64,000 nt of DNA from contig JBBRAM010000003.1 in NCBI GenBank assembly GCA_038206765.1, positions 169,283-233,282 of the forward strand. The letters run 5' to 3'. Positions 42,609 through 51,374 of this stretch are shown piece by piece (position 1 is the stretch's first letter; each line of letters starts with the position of its first letter). The translations under genes were made by a program, and so were the position numbers. The notes under the pieces were generated by a model that had not been told where the DNA came from, did no database searches, and worked only from the letters and a program-made list of their open reading frames with translations. The stretch comes from UKL13-2 sp038206765. GTDB taxonomy: Bacteria > Pseudomonadota > Gammaproteobacteria > Burkholderiales > Usitatibacteraceae.

Positions 42609-43954
42609 TGGCGAAAATTGTAATGGTGGCGGAAATTACGCACATCCAACGTAATGAAAATCACCTACGGGCTTGCCACGGGCATCGCCAATTTGCCGCG
42701 AACCGGTCAATGCTGATGACTGTCTTGTTAGCAATCGCAATGAGCCTGCTGTGCCTCGTGCCAAAGCTGTCGGATGCACACAAAGCCAGCGATAGCTATC
42801 TTTCCTTGGCGGTTGATTCGCAGGATCATACAAAGATTAACGGCCAATGGGATATTGCGCTCCGCGATCTTGATTTGGTAATGGCGCTAGATCAAAATGG
42901 TGACGGTGTGATTGATTGGGGCGAAGTCCGTGCACGTCACGCTGATATTGCCGCTTATGCCACGCGAAGCCTGCAATTAAAAAGCGATAACGCTATTTGT
43001 CCTTGGCAAGTTACCGAACATTTGATTGATCGCCATACCGATGGTGCCTACGCGGTGATGAAATTGCGCGCGGTTTGCCCAAGTGCGGTTGACGCCCTAA
43101 CCGTTCATTACAGTCTGTTATTTGATGTCGATGCGCAACACCGCGGTCTGCTTAAGTTGGTGTTTCCAGACGGTAAGCAAGAAGAACATGGTCAAGAGAA
43201 TTCTGAGAAAGTCGAGACGCCCGCAGCGGATTTGGCGAGGGATGAGCCCGCATCTTCAAACACAATCAGTGCAGTGTTTCCCGCTGATAATGCCACGCAG
43301 ACGTTCGCGGATAGCCATATAAGCATTGGTTCGCAACTCGCTACGTACATTGCGGACGGCATCAAACATATCGCGATTGGATTTGATCATATTTTGTTTT
43401 TAGTGGTGCTGCTACTGCCCGCTGTACTGGTGAGAGAGGGGGTGGGCAACGATCGCCGTTGGGTGCCGGTGGCGGGAATGAACACCGCGTTTTGGAATGT
43501 GTTGAAAATCGTTACCGCGTTTACGATCGCACACTCGATCACGCTTTCGCTGGCGGCATTGGATGTGGTTAGGCTGCCATCTCGGCTGGTGGAATCATTG
43601 ATTGCCGCCTCAGTACTGGCGACTGCGCTAGACAATGTGTGGCCATTTCTTCCGCGTAAACGTTGGCTTGTTGCGTTTGCATTCGGCTTGGTGCACGGCT
43701 TTGGTTTTGCAAGCGTGTTAGCGGATTTAAACCTTCCAAATTCGTCACTATTGCTATCGCTTCTTGGCTTCAATATTGGTGTTGAAATCGGACAGGTGGC
43801 GCTGGTGGTGGTTATGATTCCGCTCGCCTACGTGACTCGCAACACAAAACTTTATCCGCAGGTTGCGTTGCGTGCTGGCTCGGTCGTGATTGCTAGTATT
43901 TCGGTGGGTTGGTTGCTTGAACGCAGTCTTAATTTGCAACTCATGCCGTTTTAA
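42605..43954 (+). CDS. HupE/UreJ-like membrane protein with an EF-hand
   Basis: A 449-residue membrane protein. From this start ~35 residues precede the signal-like segment 'MLMTVLLAIAMSLLCLVPK', so the ATG at 42710 is an alternative. Residues 96-107 (DQNGDGVIDWGE) are a perfect EF-hand loop. After a periplasmic region, the HupE/UreJ_2 domain begins 'YIADGIKHIAIGFDHILFLVVLLLPAVL' with the conserved His and Asp, and five or six helices follow, including 'FAFGLVHGFGFASVL'. HupE relatives move nickel or other metals; the substrate here is not known. The start overlaps the TPR stop. With DUF4331 it forms a three-gene unit that may handle a metal or Ca2+ in the envelope. Confidence 0.87.
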   Translation: MMAKIVMVAEITHIQRNENHLRACHGHRQFAANRSMLMTVLLAIAMSLLCLVPKLSDAHKASDSYLSLAVDSQDHTKINGQWDIALRDLDLVMALDQNGDGVIDWGEVRARHADIAAYATRSLQLKSDNAICPWQVTEHLIDRHTDGAYAVMKLRAVCPSAVDALTVHYSLLFDVDAQHRGLLKLVFPDGKQEEHGQENSEKVETPAADLARDEPASSNTISAVFPADNATQTFADSHISIGSQLATYIADGIKHIAIGFDHILFLVVLLLPAVLVREGVGNDRRWVPVAGMNTAFWNVLKIVTAFTIAHSITLSLAALDVVRLPSRLVESLIAASVLATALDNVWPFLPRKRWLVAFAFGLVHGFGFASVLADLNLPNSSLLLSLLGFNIGVEIGQVALVVVMIPLAYVTRNTKLYPQVALRAGSVVIASISVGWLLERSLNLQLMPF

Positions 43955-44099
43955 GGGCCGCTGTTTGATGTTGATTATTTTTTGTTTTGATATTTTTTTA
44001 CCCGATTCACCTACGAATCATCTATTTAACTTGCTGATGAATTAACCGGGCGCGCGAACTGAACCGCGAAACCGTGCCGCCAAACCATAAGGAAACATA

Positions 44100-44738
44100 A
44101 TGAATAAAAAAATTGCTTTCACATTCATCGCTGCGCTAGGTTTGACTGCCGCCGCACCTTCGTATGCGCAATGGTATGTCGGCGCGACAGGCGGTCAAAC
44201 TGATATTAAAGCGAACAACGCCCAGCTCGCCGATCAGTTTCTCGATCTGGGATTCGATAGTGCTAACACGAGCACCAATAAGCGCGGCTCGGGCTATCGC
44301 GTCTTCGGCGGCTATCAAATTCACCGCTACTTGGCGACAGAGTTGAGCTATGTTGATTTGGGCCGTTACGATTCGCACACCACCGTTTCGCCAACCGGCG
44401 CGCTTGATAGCCGGACCAAGATCAGCGGCGGAGAAATCTCCTTACTTGGAATGCTGCCGATAACCGATGGGTTTAGCGTGTTTGCGAAAGTGGGTGCATT
44501 CGCCGCTGAAACCAAGGCATCTTATGTCGGCAGCGGTTCGGTACAGACGGTTAACGGTGGTCAAAGCCAGAAGCAAAAAGGCACCGAGCTTAGCTACGGT
44601 GTTGGCGCTGACTATCTGATCGACAAGCGTTTTGCAGTGCGCGGTGAATGGTCGCGTTACACCAAACTTGGTAACGAGCTAACCGGTGGTAAGACCGATG
44701 TGAATTTATATTCAGTCGGTGTGTTGTATCGGTTTTAA
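44100..44738 (+). CDS. OmpA-like outer-membrane beta-barrel protein
   Basis: A 212-residue protein with a signal peptide cut near 'APSYAQ' and AAGGAAACATA before the ATG. The mature protein starts 'WYVGATGGQTDIK' and alternates in amphipathic strands ('GYRVFGGYQIHRYLATELSYVDLG') to 'SVGVLYRF', an OmpA/OmpW-like eight-stranded barrel ending in Phe. There is no C-terminal peptidoglycan-binding domain. It is probably structural or a small pore. A bidirectional terminator follows. Confidence 0.88.
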   Translation: MNKKIAFTFIAALGLTAAAPSYAQWYVGATGGQTDIKANNAQLADQFLDLGFDSANTSTNKRGSGYRVFGGYQIHRYLATELSYVDLGRYDSHTTVSPTGALDSRTKISGGEISLLGMLPITDGFSVFAKVGAFAAETKASYVGSGSVQTVNGGQSQKQKGTELSYGVGADYLIDKRFAVRGEWSRYTKLGNELTGGKTDVNLYSVGVLYRF

Positions 44739-44930
44739 CGTTAATGAGGCGCACGCTTGATAGCTTAATTTAAAGCGGCAGTATTGAGCGTTGCGGCGCA
44801 ACGAAATTCGATTCAAAACCGTTACCCAAAAATTAATCATTAAAAATGCATCGGCCGGAAGTGGTAGACAAACATTCACGCGCCGCAATTAGAAACAACA
44901 CGTTGTCAGAAAATCATGTTATTGGTACGT

Positions 44931-44957
44931 TAAAAAGCCCGGTTGCCCGGGCTTTTT
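44931..44957. terminator. Bidirectional terminator between OmpA-like and M13 peptidase genes
   Basis: AAAAAGCCCGG and CCGGGCTTTTT form a long stem with a 4-nt loop. A/T runs on both flanks let it work for both convergent genes. Confidence 0.92.
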
Positions 44958-44981
44958 AGTTTGCAATATCAACAAATCCAT

Positions 44982-47105
44982 CTACCAAACTCGGCAAGCC
45001 TTGCCTTTCTCAGCCACCATCGGCTGCCCGGCCTTGCAAGAGAATGCCGTGGCAAATTCCGGCATATTTACCACCAAGCCATTGACGCGATACTTGCCCG
45101 GTGAATGCGGGTCGGTGAGCGCTTTGACGCGCAGGTTTTCATCGCGGTCGTTTTCGCAGGCCCATTGCGCGTAGCCGACGAAGAAGCGTTGGTCGGGGGT
45201 TAGGCCGTCGCGTGGCTCAAGTTTCATATTCGCGACTTCTGTTTTCCATGCCATCCACCCCAAAATCAATCCGCCCAAATCAGCCACGTCTTCGCCGAGT
45301 GTTAATTTGGAGTTGATTTTGATGTCGTCGACAATCGTATAAGTCGCGTACTGATCGACGATACATTGGCTGCGGTTGGTAAATTCCTTCGCGTCTTTTT
45401 TCGTCCACCAGTCTTTTAGATTTCCCTTTGCATCGAACTGGCGGCCCTCATCATCAAAGCCGTGGGTGAGTTCGTGGCCGATGGTGCCGCCGGTGTTACC
45501 GTAGTTGGGCGCATCATCCATTTTCGGGTCGTAGAGCGGCGGCTGTAGCACACCGGCCGGGAAGTTGATGTCGTTCATTTGCGGATTGTAGTAGGCGTTC
45601 ACCGACGGTGCTGTCATGCCCCATTCGCCGCGGTTTAGCGGCTTGCCAATTTTGGCGAGTTGGCGTTTGGTTTCAAAGTTAGCGCCGCGTTGCACATTGC
45701 CTAAAAAGTCGTCGCGTTTCACGTTGAATGCGCTGTAATCGCGCCAGGTATCGGGGTAGCCAATTTTGTTGGCGACAGCGCGTAATTTTTCTTGCGCTTT
45801 TTGTTTGGTGGCGGGGCTCATCCATGTGAGCGACTTAATATCGTCGGCCATTGCAACTTCAATTTGCTTGGTCATCCGCAATGTTTTCGCTTTCAAATCA
45901 GCACTGAATGCGCGGCTCACAAATTCCTGACCCAACGCTTCGCCAAGGTGGCCATCAACCAACGCTACGCAGCGCTTCCAACGTGGTTTTTGCTCTGGCA
46001 CGCCGCGCAACGTTTTACTAAAAAACGCGAAATGTTCGTCGGCGAACGGCGTTGATAAATGTTGGGAGGTCGCACGAACCAAATGCCATCGCATGTAAGT
46101 TTTGATTTCGTCCAAACTTAGTGTTTGCAATTGCCTGCTAAGCGCTTTGTAGAAGGCGGGTTCGGTTACATTAAACGTATTTAAGTTTTTCAAACCGAGC
46201 GATTGCAAGTACGCGCTCCAGTTGAAGTTTGGAATTAGCGCCTGCAATTTTGCAGCGTTCATCTTGTTGAATTGCTTATAAGGATCGCGCTTTTCAACGC
46301 GCGTGAGCGTCGCATTCGCCAACGCTGTTTCAATCGCCATGATTTTGTCGGCGGATTGTTTCGCTTTTTCTGCGTTGTCTCCCAAGAGCACCAACATCTG
46401 TGCGATATGAGCCACATATTGGCTGCGAATCGTTTTCGATTTTTCGTCATCCTTGGTGTAATAATCCCGATCCGGCAAGCCAAGCCCACCGCCTGCGGCA
46501 AATGCAATCACCTTTGACGAGTCGCCAAAATCCTGATTCGAGCCGAAGCCAAACAACATGCCCTCGTCCGCAAGCGTGACATGTAGTGCTGCCAACACCT
46601 TCGGCAAATCGGCCTTTGTTTTCATGCCGTCAATGCTGGAAAGGGCGGGTTGGAGTGGTGTCCCGGCGAGCTTTTCAATTGCTGATTCATTCATACAGGC
46701 TGCAAAATAATCGCCGATTTTTTGTTGTGCAGCATTCTTTTTTTCGTTGCTCGCAGCCAAACTTTGCAAAATACCCCATAGATATTTTTGGTTGTCATTC
46801 GCCAATTTGCCATAGACCGACCAACGCGCTTGGTCAGACGGGATCGGATTATTCTTCATCCAGCCGCCGCAGGTGTATTGATAAAAATCGACACAGGGAT
46901 CCGCTGTTTTATCCATGGCGCTCACATCGAGTCCAGGTGTGTAGGGGAATGATGTGAGGGGTTTGTCAGCAATCTTTGTGGTGGTGGTCGCAGGCGCGAC
47001 AGCGGGCGAAGGCGTTTGTGCATTGGCGACAACGGTTGCAGCAGTGAGCGCAGTCGCTAGAGCGGAAAGAATGAAACCAGTATTTTTAAGAATTACGGCA
47101 CGCAT
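44982..47105 (-). CDS. M13-family metallopeptidase (neprilysin/PepO-like)
   Basis: A 707-residue zinc endopeptidase exported by a signal peptide (~1-29, 'TALTAATVVANAQ'). The zinc motif HELTH is in 'GGTIGHELTHGFDDEGRQFD' near residue 543, and the third ligand and second signature lie in 'LGEDVADLGGL'. The N-terminal 'MDKTADPCVDFYQYTCGGWMKNNPIPSDQARW' and the C-terminal 'CRVW' are family hallmarks. It probably digests oligopeptides in the periplasm. GGAGTTTACTC precedes the ATG. Confidence 0.96.
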   Translation of the reverse strand: MRAVILKNTGFILSALATALTAATVVANAQTPSPAVAPATTTTKIADKPLTSFPYTPGLDVSAMDKTADPCVDFYQYTCGGWMKNNPIPSDQARWSVYGKLANDNQKYLWGILQSLAASNEKKNAAQQKIGDYFAACMNESAIEKLAGTPLQPALSSIDGMKTKADLPKVLAALHVTLADEGMLFGFGSNQDFGDSSKVIAFAAGGGLGLPDRDYYTKDDEKSKTIRSQYVAHIAQMLVLLGDNAEKAKQSADKIMAIETALANATLTRVEKRDPYKQFNKMNAAKLQALIPNFNWSAYLQSLGLKNLNTFNVTEPAFYKALSRQLQTLSLDEIKTYMRWHLVRATSQHLSTPFADEHFAFFSKTLRGVPEQKPRWKRCVALVDGHLGEALGQEFVSRAFSADLKAKTLRMTKQIEVAMADDIKSLTWMSPATKQKAQEKLRAVANKIGYPDTWRDYSAFNVKRDDFLGNVQRGANFETKRQLAKIGKPLNRGEWGMTAPSVNAYYNPQMNDINFPAGVLQPPLYDPKMDDAPNYGNTGGTIGHELTHGFDDEGRQFDAKGNLKDWWTKKDAKEFTNRSQCIVDQYATYTIVDDIKINSKLTLGEDVADLGGLILGWMAWKTEVANMKLEPRDGLTPDQRFFVGYAQWACENDRDENLRVKALTDPHSPGKYRVNGLVVNMPEFATAFSCKAGQPMVAEKGKACRVW

Positions 47106-47442
47106 GAGTAAACTCCAAATTGGAACATTAAAGTCGAGTACTGTTGCGCTGTTCAGGGCAGTTTTGCCTCAAACAGCTCTATAGAACTCGTGTTTATCGC
47201 TTGGAAATAGGGCTATGAAAAATATAGGGCTATGAGAACGGCAAGACTATATTTTGTACCCTAACTGTAACGCTTTTTGGCGGCTGAAAACAAGCGACGA
47301 CAAACGCTTGCATTATCAGTTTTCGTTTGATGTCCGCTTTAAGTTTTTTCCTTCGATGTTGGCGTTGAATGTTTGCCTTAGAGTATGTTTTAACAATCAG
47401 GTAATCGGTATCATTCTTGTACTCATTTTTCGAAAGACAGCT
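47106..47442. other. Region between divergent M13 peptidase and nei
   Basis: About 340 bases. A direct repeat ATAGGGCTATGARAA occurs twice at 47205-47236. Otherwise I see only AT-rich promoter-like DNA. Confidence 0.4.
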
Positions 47443-48261
47443 ATGCCAGAAGGTCCCGAAATTGCGCGTGCCGCCAATAATCTGGCGGTGGTGCTAGTAA
47501 ATAAAAATGTGTTGCTGATTGAATTTGCGTTTCAGCATCTGAAACAACATGCCGATATGCTCATCGGGAGCCGCATCAAGACGGTGCGGGCAAGGTCTAA
47601 AGCCATGCTCGTTGAATTTGACTGTGAGCTTACCGTTTATAGCCACAATCAGCTATATGGCCGCTGGGCAATTCTTGCGCACGGAGAAGCCCCCCAATTT
47701 GGTTTGCAGGTGCGGATGGCGATTCATGTCAATGACGCGGTTGCGGTGCTTTATAGCGCATCAGCTATTGAAGTCTGGCCGAGCGCCAACATTGGTGAGC
47801 AGCCCTACATTCGCAAATTGGGCTTGGAATTACTGGCCGCTGAGACGACGCATAACGAGGTGCTTGCCCATATTCGGCAACCGAAATTTCAAGGGCGTCG
47901 TGTGGCCACTTTGCTGCTGGATCAGGGGTTTTTAGCGGGCATCGGCAACTATTTACGCAGCGATATTTTATTCGCAGCCCGAATCAATCCCGATGCTCGA
48001 ATGAAGGATTTAACCGCCGTGCAAACAGACGCGCTGGCGCATCACGCACTGGCCATGACGCAACAATCTTTTGCAACGAATGGCATCACCAACGATTTAA
48101 AGATCGCAAAAAAATTAAAAGGCCGTGGCATGAAATTCAGCCAGTACCGGCACTGGGTGTTTGATCGGGCGGGCGAACCCTGCCATGTCTGCGGGACGAC
48201 GATTGCTCGTCTTTATTTGTCGGGTAGGGCGGTATTTTGGTGTATGGGATGTCAGATGTAA
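47443..48261 (+). CDS. nei: Endonuclease VIII (Nei) DNA glycosylase
   Basis: A 272-residue base-excision-repair enzyme that removes oxidised pyrimidines and cuts the AP site. The start at 47443 is certain, because the mature enzyme uses Pro2 and Glu3 (MPEGPEIARAANNLA) and the frame upstream is merely open. The helix-two-turn-helix is near 'LLDQGFLAGIGNYLRSDILF'. The C-terminal zinc finger is 'CHVCGTTIARLYLSGRAVFWCMGC', whose Arg inserts into DNA. Length is normal. Confidence 0.95.
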   Translation: MPEGPEIARAANNLAVVLVNKNVLLIEFAFQHLKQHADMLIGSRIKTVRARSKAMLVEFDCELTVYSHNQLYGRWAILAHGEAPQFGLQVRMAIHVNDAVAVLYSASAIEVWPSANIGEQPYIRKLGLELLAAETTHNEVLAHIRQPKFQGRRVATLLLDQGFLAGIGNYLRSDILFAARINPDARMKDLTAVQTDALAHHALAMTQQSFATNGITNDLKIAKKLKGRGMKFSQYRHWVFDRAGEPCHVCGTTIARLYLSGRAVFWCMGCQM

Positions 48262-48340
48262 AATTTGCTGAAATTGTTACTCGGCAGAGCTTTGCGAGTT
48301 TTATTCGCGATTTAAGTATGAATATCGACACAGAAGCCGC

Positions 48341-48733
48341 CTAGAATCGTCCTTCTTGTAAATTTTTGAATACTGCAAAATCAAAATCTCGAAGTTTTAC
48401 AAATTGGCTCAATTGTTTCTCAAAAAATACACCTTGTGAAAGTACTCCATGATTACGCGCCACCTGTGCTGGATTTTCTTTGGATGACCCCGGATAGATC
48501 ACTTGTCCTTTGGCTATTTAACGAGAATTTTTCATTTGCTGAGATGAGAAATATCGGTTCACTTCCCTACGGGGCAAGGGTGATTGAGCCTTAGCGGAGG
48601 GAGAATTTGCGCGAACACCTAGCTTTGTCGGGTCAGCTGCTGGCTTGGGGTGATTTGGTGTGTTGTCAGGGGAAGGGTTGACGGAGGGTGAAAGATCCCT
48701 TAAGTTCCGAACAGCCTGCCCCAAATGCCGCAC
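48341..48733 (-). pseudogene. Decayed ORF split by an in-frame TAA
   Basis: On the minus strand one frame runs from ATG 48733 to TAA 48518-48520 (71 residues, Pro/Ser-rich), then continues in the same frame for 58 more codons to a TAG at 48341. The second part ('KGQVIYPGSSKENPAQ', 'GVLSQGVFFEKQLSQFVKLR', 'DFDFAVFKNLQEGRF') looks like real protein and is clearly AT-richer than the surroundings. It could be the remnant of a foreign gene, for example a toxin C-terminus. I do not recognise a family. It lies 33 bp downstream of proS on the same strand. Confidence 0.4.
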
Positions 48734-48766
48734 TAACCCGGCACTTGTCCTAGACTTTGCATTTTG

Positions 48767-50512
48767 CTACCCCGCCAACTTACCCTTAACAAAAGCCGCA
48801 ATCTCACTCACATCCACCACCGTCGCAGCCACATCCCGCCGATGCTGATACTCGACCTTGCCATCTTTCAACCCACGCTCGCCAATCACGACGCGATGCG
48901 GGATGCCGATCAGCTCCAGTTCGGCCAGCATCACGCCTGGGCGCTCACCACGGTCGTCTAGTAGTACGTCTACCCCGGCAAGTTTTAAATCGCTGTAGAG
49001 GGCATCTACGGCGGATTTAACCATCTCGGAGCGGTCGTATCCCATCGGCGCTATCGCTACCGTGAAGGGTGCCATTGCATCGGGCCAGATGATGCCCTTC
49101 TCATCGTGGTTTTGCTCAATTGCCGCACCGAGCAAGCGGGTTACGCCGATGCCGTAACAGCCCATCTCTAATAATTGTGGTTTGCCGTTTTCGCCCAAGA
49201 ACGTCGCGTTCATTGGTTTCGAATAGACGGTTCCCAAATAAAACACATGTCCGACCTCAATGCCGCGCTGAATGGCGAGCACACCACCGCCGTCGGGTGA
49301 CGGATCGCCCGGGACCACATTGCGGATGTCCGCAACAAAATCGGGCTCCGGCAGATCGCGGCCCCAGTTCATGCCTGTGAAGTGGAAGCCTTCTTCGTTC
49401 GCACCAGAGACGAAATCGCTCATGCTGGCGACGGTTCGGTCGGCGACAATTTTGACGGGCTTTTTCAAACCAATTGGTCCCAAGTAGCCCGGCTTGCAAC
49501 CAAAGTGTTCGGTGATTTCGGATTCACCCGCAAAGCGGAAATCTTTACCCAGGCCCGCGATCTTGCTGGCTTTGATTTCGTTTAATTCATGGTCCCCGCG
49601 GATCAACAATAACCAAATGTCGGCGGGCAGGGGATTGCCTTTCTCATCAGCCTTATCGACGGCTAACACAATCGATTTTACCGATTGTGAAAGTGGCAAA
49701 TTAAGCAATTCGGCGACATCTTCACACTTCTCTTTTCCGGGGGTAGGTGTTTTGCCAAACTCTAGCACTGGTGCGGCTCTTGAGGCATTTAAGCTAAGCG
49801 CCTCGGCAAGCTCAATATTGGCCGCGTAGTCGGAAGTGGGGCAATATGCAATTGCATCTTCACCCGTGTCGGCAATGACTTGGAATTCGTGAGAACGTGA
49901 TCCACCGATGGCACCAGTATCGGCTTTGACAGCGCGGAACGTTAAGCCTAGCCGGTTAAAAATTTTATGATACGCGGCAAACATTTTATCGTAGCTAACA
50001 CCCGCGCTGGCTTCATCACGATCAAACGAATAGGCGTCTTTCATCGTAAATTCGCGACCTCGCATCACGCCAAAGCGCGGGCGGCGCTCGTCGCGAAATT
50101 TGGTCTGGATATGGTAAAAATTGACCGGCAGCTGGCGATAGCTTTTGATCTCGCCCCGCGCGATGTCAGTGATTGCTTCTTCACTCGTCGGCTGAAAAAT
50201 GAAATCGCGGCCATGGCGGTCTTTTACGCGCATCAACTCGGCACCGTATTTTTGCCAGCGACCCGTCTCTTGCCAAAGCTCGGCCGGTTGCACGACCGGC
50301 ATTAAGCATTCGATTGCGCCGGCCGTGTTCATCTCCTCGCGGATGATGGCTTCGATTTTACGAATCGTGCGCAGACCCATTGGCATGTAGTTATAAATGC
50401 CTGCGGCGAGCTTGCGAATCATGCCTGCCCGCAACATCAGCTTTTGCGAGGTGATATCGGCGTCGGCGGGGGCTTCTTTGAGGGTCGAGATAAAAAACTG
50501 GGATGCGCGCAT
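48767..50512 (-). CDS. proS: Prolyl-tRNA synthetase
   Basis: A 581-residue class II synthetase charging tRNA-Pro. Motif 1 is in 'NYMPMGLRTIRKIEAIIREEM', motif 2 in 'FRDERRPRFGVMRGREFTMKDAYSFDRD' and motif 3 in 'GCYGIGVTRLLGAAIEQNHDEKGIIWP'. The long insert between motifs 2 and 3 ('SDFVSGANEEGFHFTGMNWGRD') is the bacterial editing domain. A C-terminal anticodon-binding domain follows. It is divergent from rppH, a common betaproteobacterial arrangement. Confidence 0.98.
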   Translation of the reverse strand: MRASQFFISTLKEAPADADITSQKLMLRAGMIRKLAAGIYNYMPMGLRTIRKIEAIIREEMNTAGAIECLMPVVQPAELWQETGRWQKYGAELMRVKDRHGRDFIFQPTSEEAITDIARGEIKSYRQLPVNFYHIQTKFRDERRPRFGVMRGREFTMKDAYSFDRDEASAGVSYDKMFAAYHKIFNRLGLTFRAVKADTGAIGGSRSHEFQVIADTGEDAIAYCPTSDYAANIELAEALSLNASRAAPVLEFGKTPTPGKEKCEDVAELLNLPLSQSVKSIVLAVDKADEKGNPLPADIWLLLIRGDHELNEIKASKIAGLGKDFRFAGESEITEHFGCKPGYLGPIGLKKPVKIVADRTVASMSDFVSGANEEGFHFTGMNWGRDLPEPDFVADIRNVVPGDPSPDGGGVLAIQRGIEVGHVFYLGTVYSKPMNATFLGENGKPQLLEMGCYGIGVTRLLGAAIEQNHDEKGIIWPDAMAPFTVAIAPMGYDRSEMVKSAVDALYSDLKLAGVDVLLDDRGERPGVMLAELELIGIPHRVVIGERGLKDGKVEYQHRRDVAATVVDVSEIAAFVKGKLAG

Positions 50513-50663
50513 TTTTTGTTTAAATTCAGTGAGTTGTAGTTAATTTTGAGGGTTCGAGGACCCTATTTTACACGCCGCGCACCTAATTAGGTTATGCAGC
50601 GTGCTACCCAATTACATCGTTTTGTGAAAGAATCACTTTAACTATTGAATTGGAAGGGCAACC

Positions 50664-51374
50664 ATGATTGATCGTGATGGTTATCGCCCGAATGTCGCCA
50701 TCGTCCTTTGCAACGCAAAGAACGAGGTGTTTTGGGGCAAGCGCATCAAAGAGCACGCTTGGCAGTTCCCGCAGGGTGGCATCAAAATGGGCGAAAGCCC
50801 CGAAGATGCGATGTACCGGGAATTGGAAGAAGAGACGGGGCTACTCCGCGAGCATGTCAAAATTTTAGGCCGCACCAAAGGCTGGCTGCATTATCACGTT
50901 CCTTCGCATTGGATTAAACGCGAATGGCGAGGCACTTATAAAGGCCAAAAGCAGATTTGGTATTTGCTGCGCTTGGTTGGCCGCGACCACGACATCAAGC
51001 TCCGTGCCAGCACGCATCCCGAATTCGATGCGTGGCGCTGGCATGACTATTGGGTGCCGCTGGAAAATGTGATTGAGTTTAAGCGCGATGTTTACAAAGA
51101 AGCGTTGCAGCAGCTGGTCCGTTTTTTGGATCCGGCGCATGCATACACCCATGGGCACGGGCACACAAACGCGAACGCAAATGCACACGCGAATCGGTCA
51201 CAACATCATGCCACCAATCAGGGCTTGAAGCGTGTTGAAACGCCGATTGCAGCGACGACACCCGCCGCTGCATTGCAGGCACCGATGGTTGTTGCCACGG
51301 CCAGCATCAACCAGCCGGTTCTCATGCACGAGGTGTATGACGTGCACAACGCACAGTCGGCTCCGCTGGGCTAA
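50664..51374 (+). CDS. rppH: RNA pyrophosphohydrolase RppH
   Basis: A 236-residue Nudix hydrolase that removes pyrophosphate from mRNA 5' ends to start decay. The Nudix box fits exactly: Gly38, Glu44, then RELEEETGL (52-60) in 'GGIKMGESPEDAMYRELEEE'. 'MIDRDGYRPNVAIVLCN' and 'WQFPQGGI' are RppH-specific. The domain ends near residue 157 ('QQLVRFLD'). About 80 more residues are low-complexity, with a His/Gly/Thr/Asn/Ala stretch coded by hexamer repeats. Some betaproteobacterial RppH have tails, but this one is clearly repeat-derived. The stop overlaps the end of the convergent RND gene by 4 bp. Confidence 0.95.
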   Translation: MIDRDGYRPNVAIVLCNAKNEVFWGKRIKEHAWQFPQGGIKMGESPEDAMYRELEEETGLLREHVKILGRTKGWLHYHVPSHWIKREWRGTYKGQKQIWYLLRLVGRDHDIKLRASTHPEFDAWRWHDYWVPLENVIEFKRDVYKEALQQLVRFLDPAHAYTHGHGHTNANANAHANRSQHHATNQGLKRVETPIAATTPAAALQAPMVVATASINQPVLMHEVYDVHNAQSAPLG

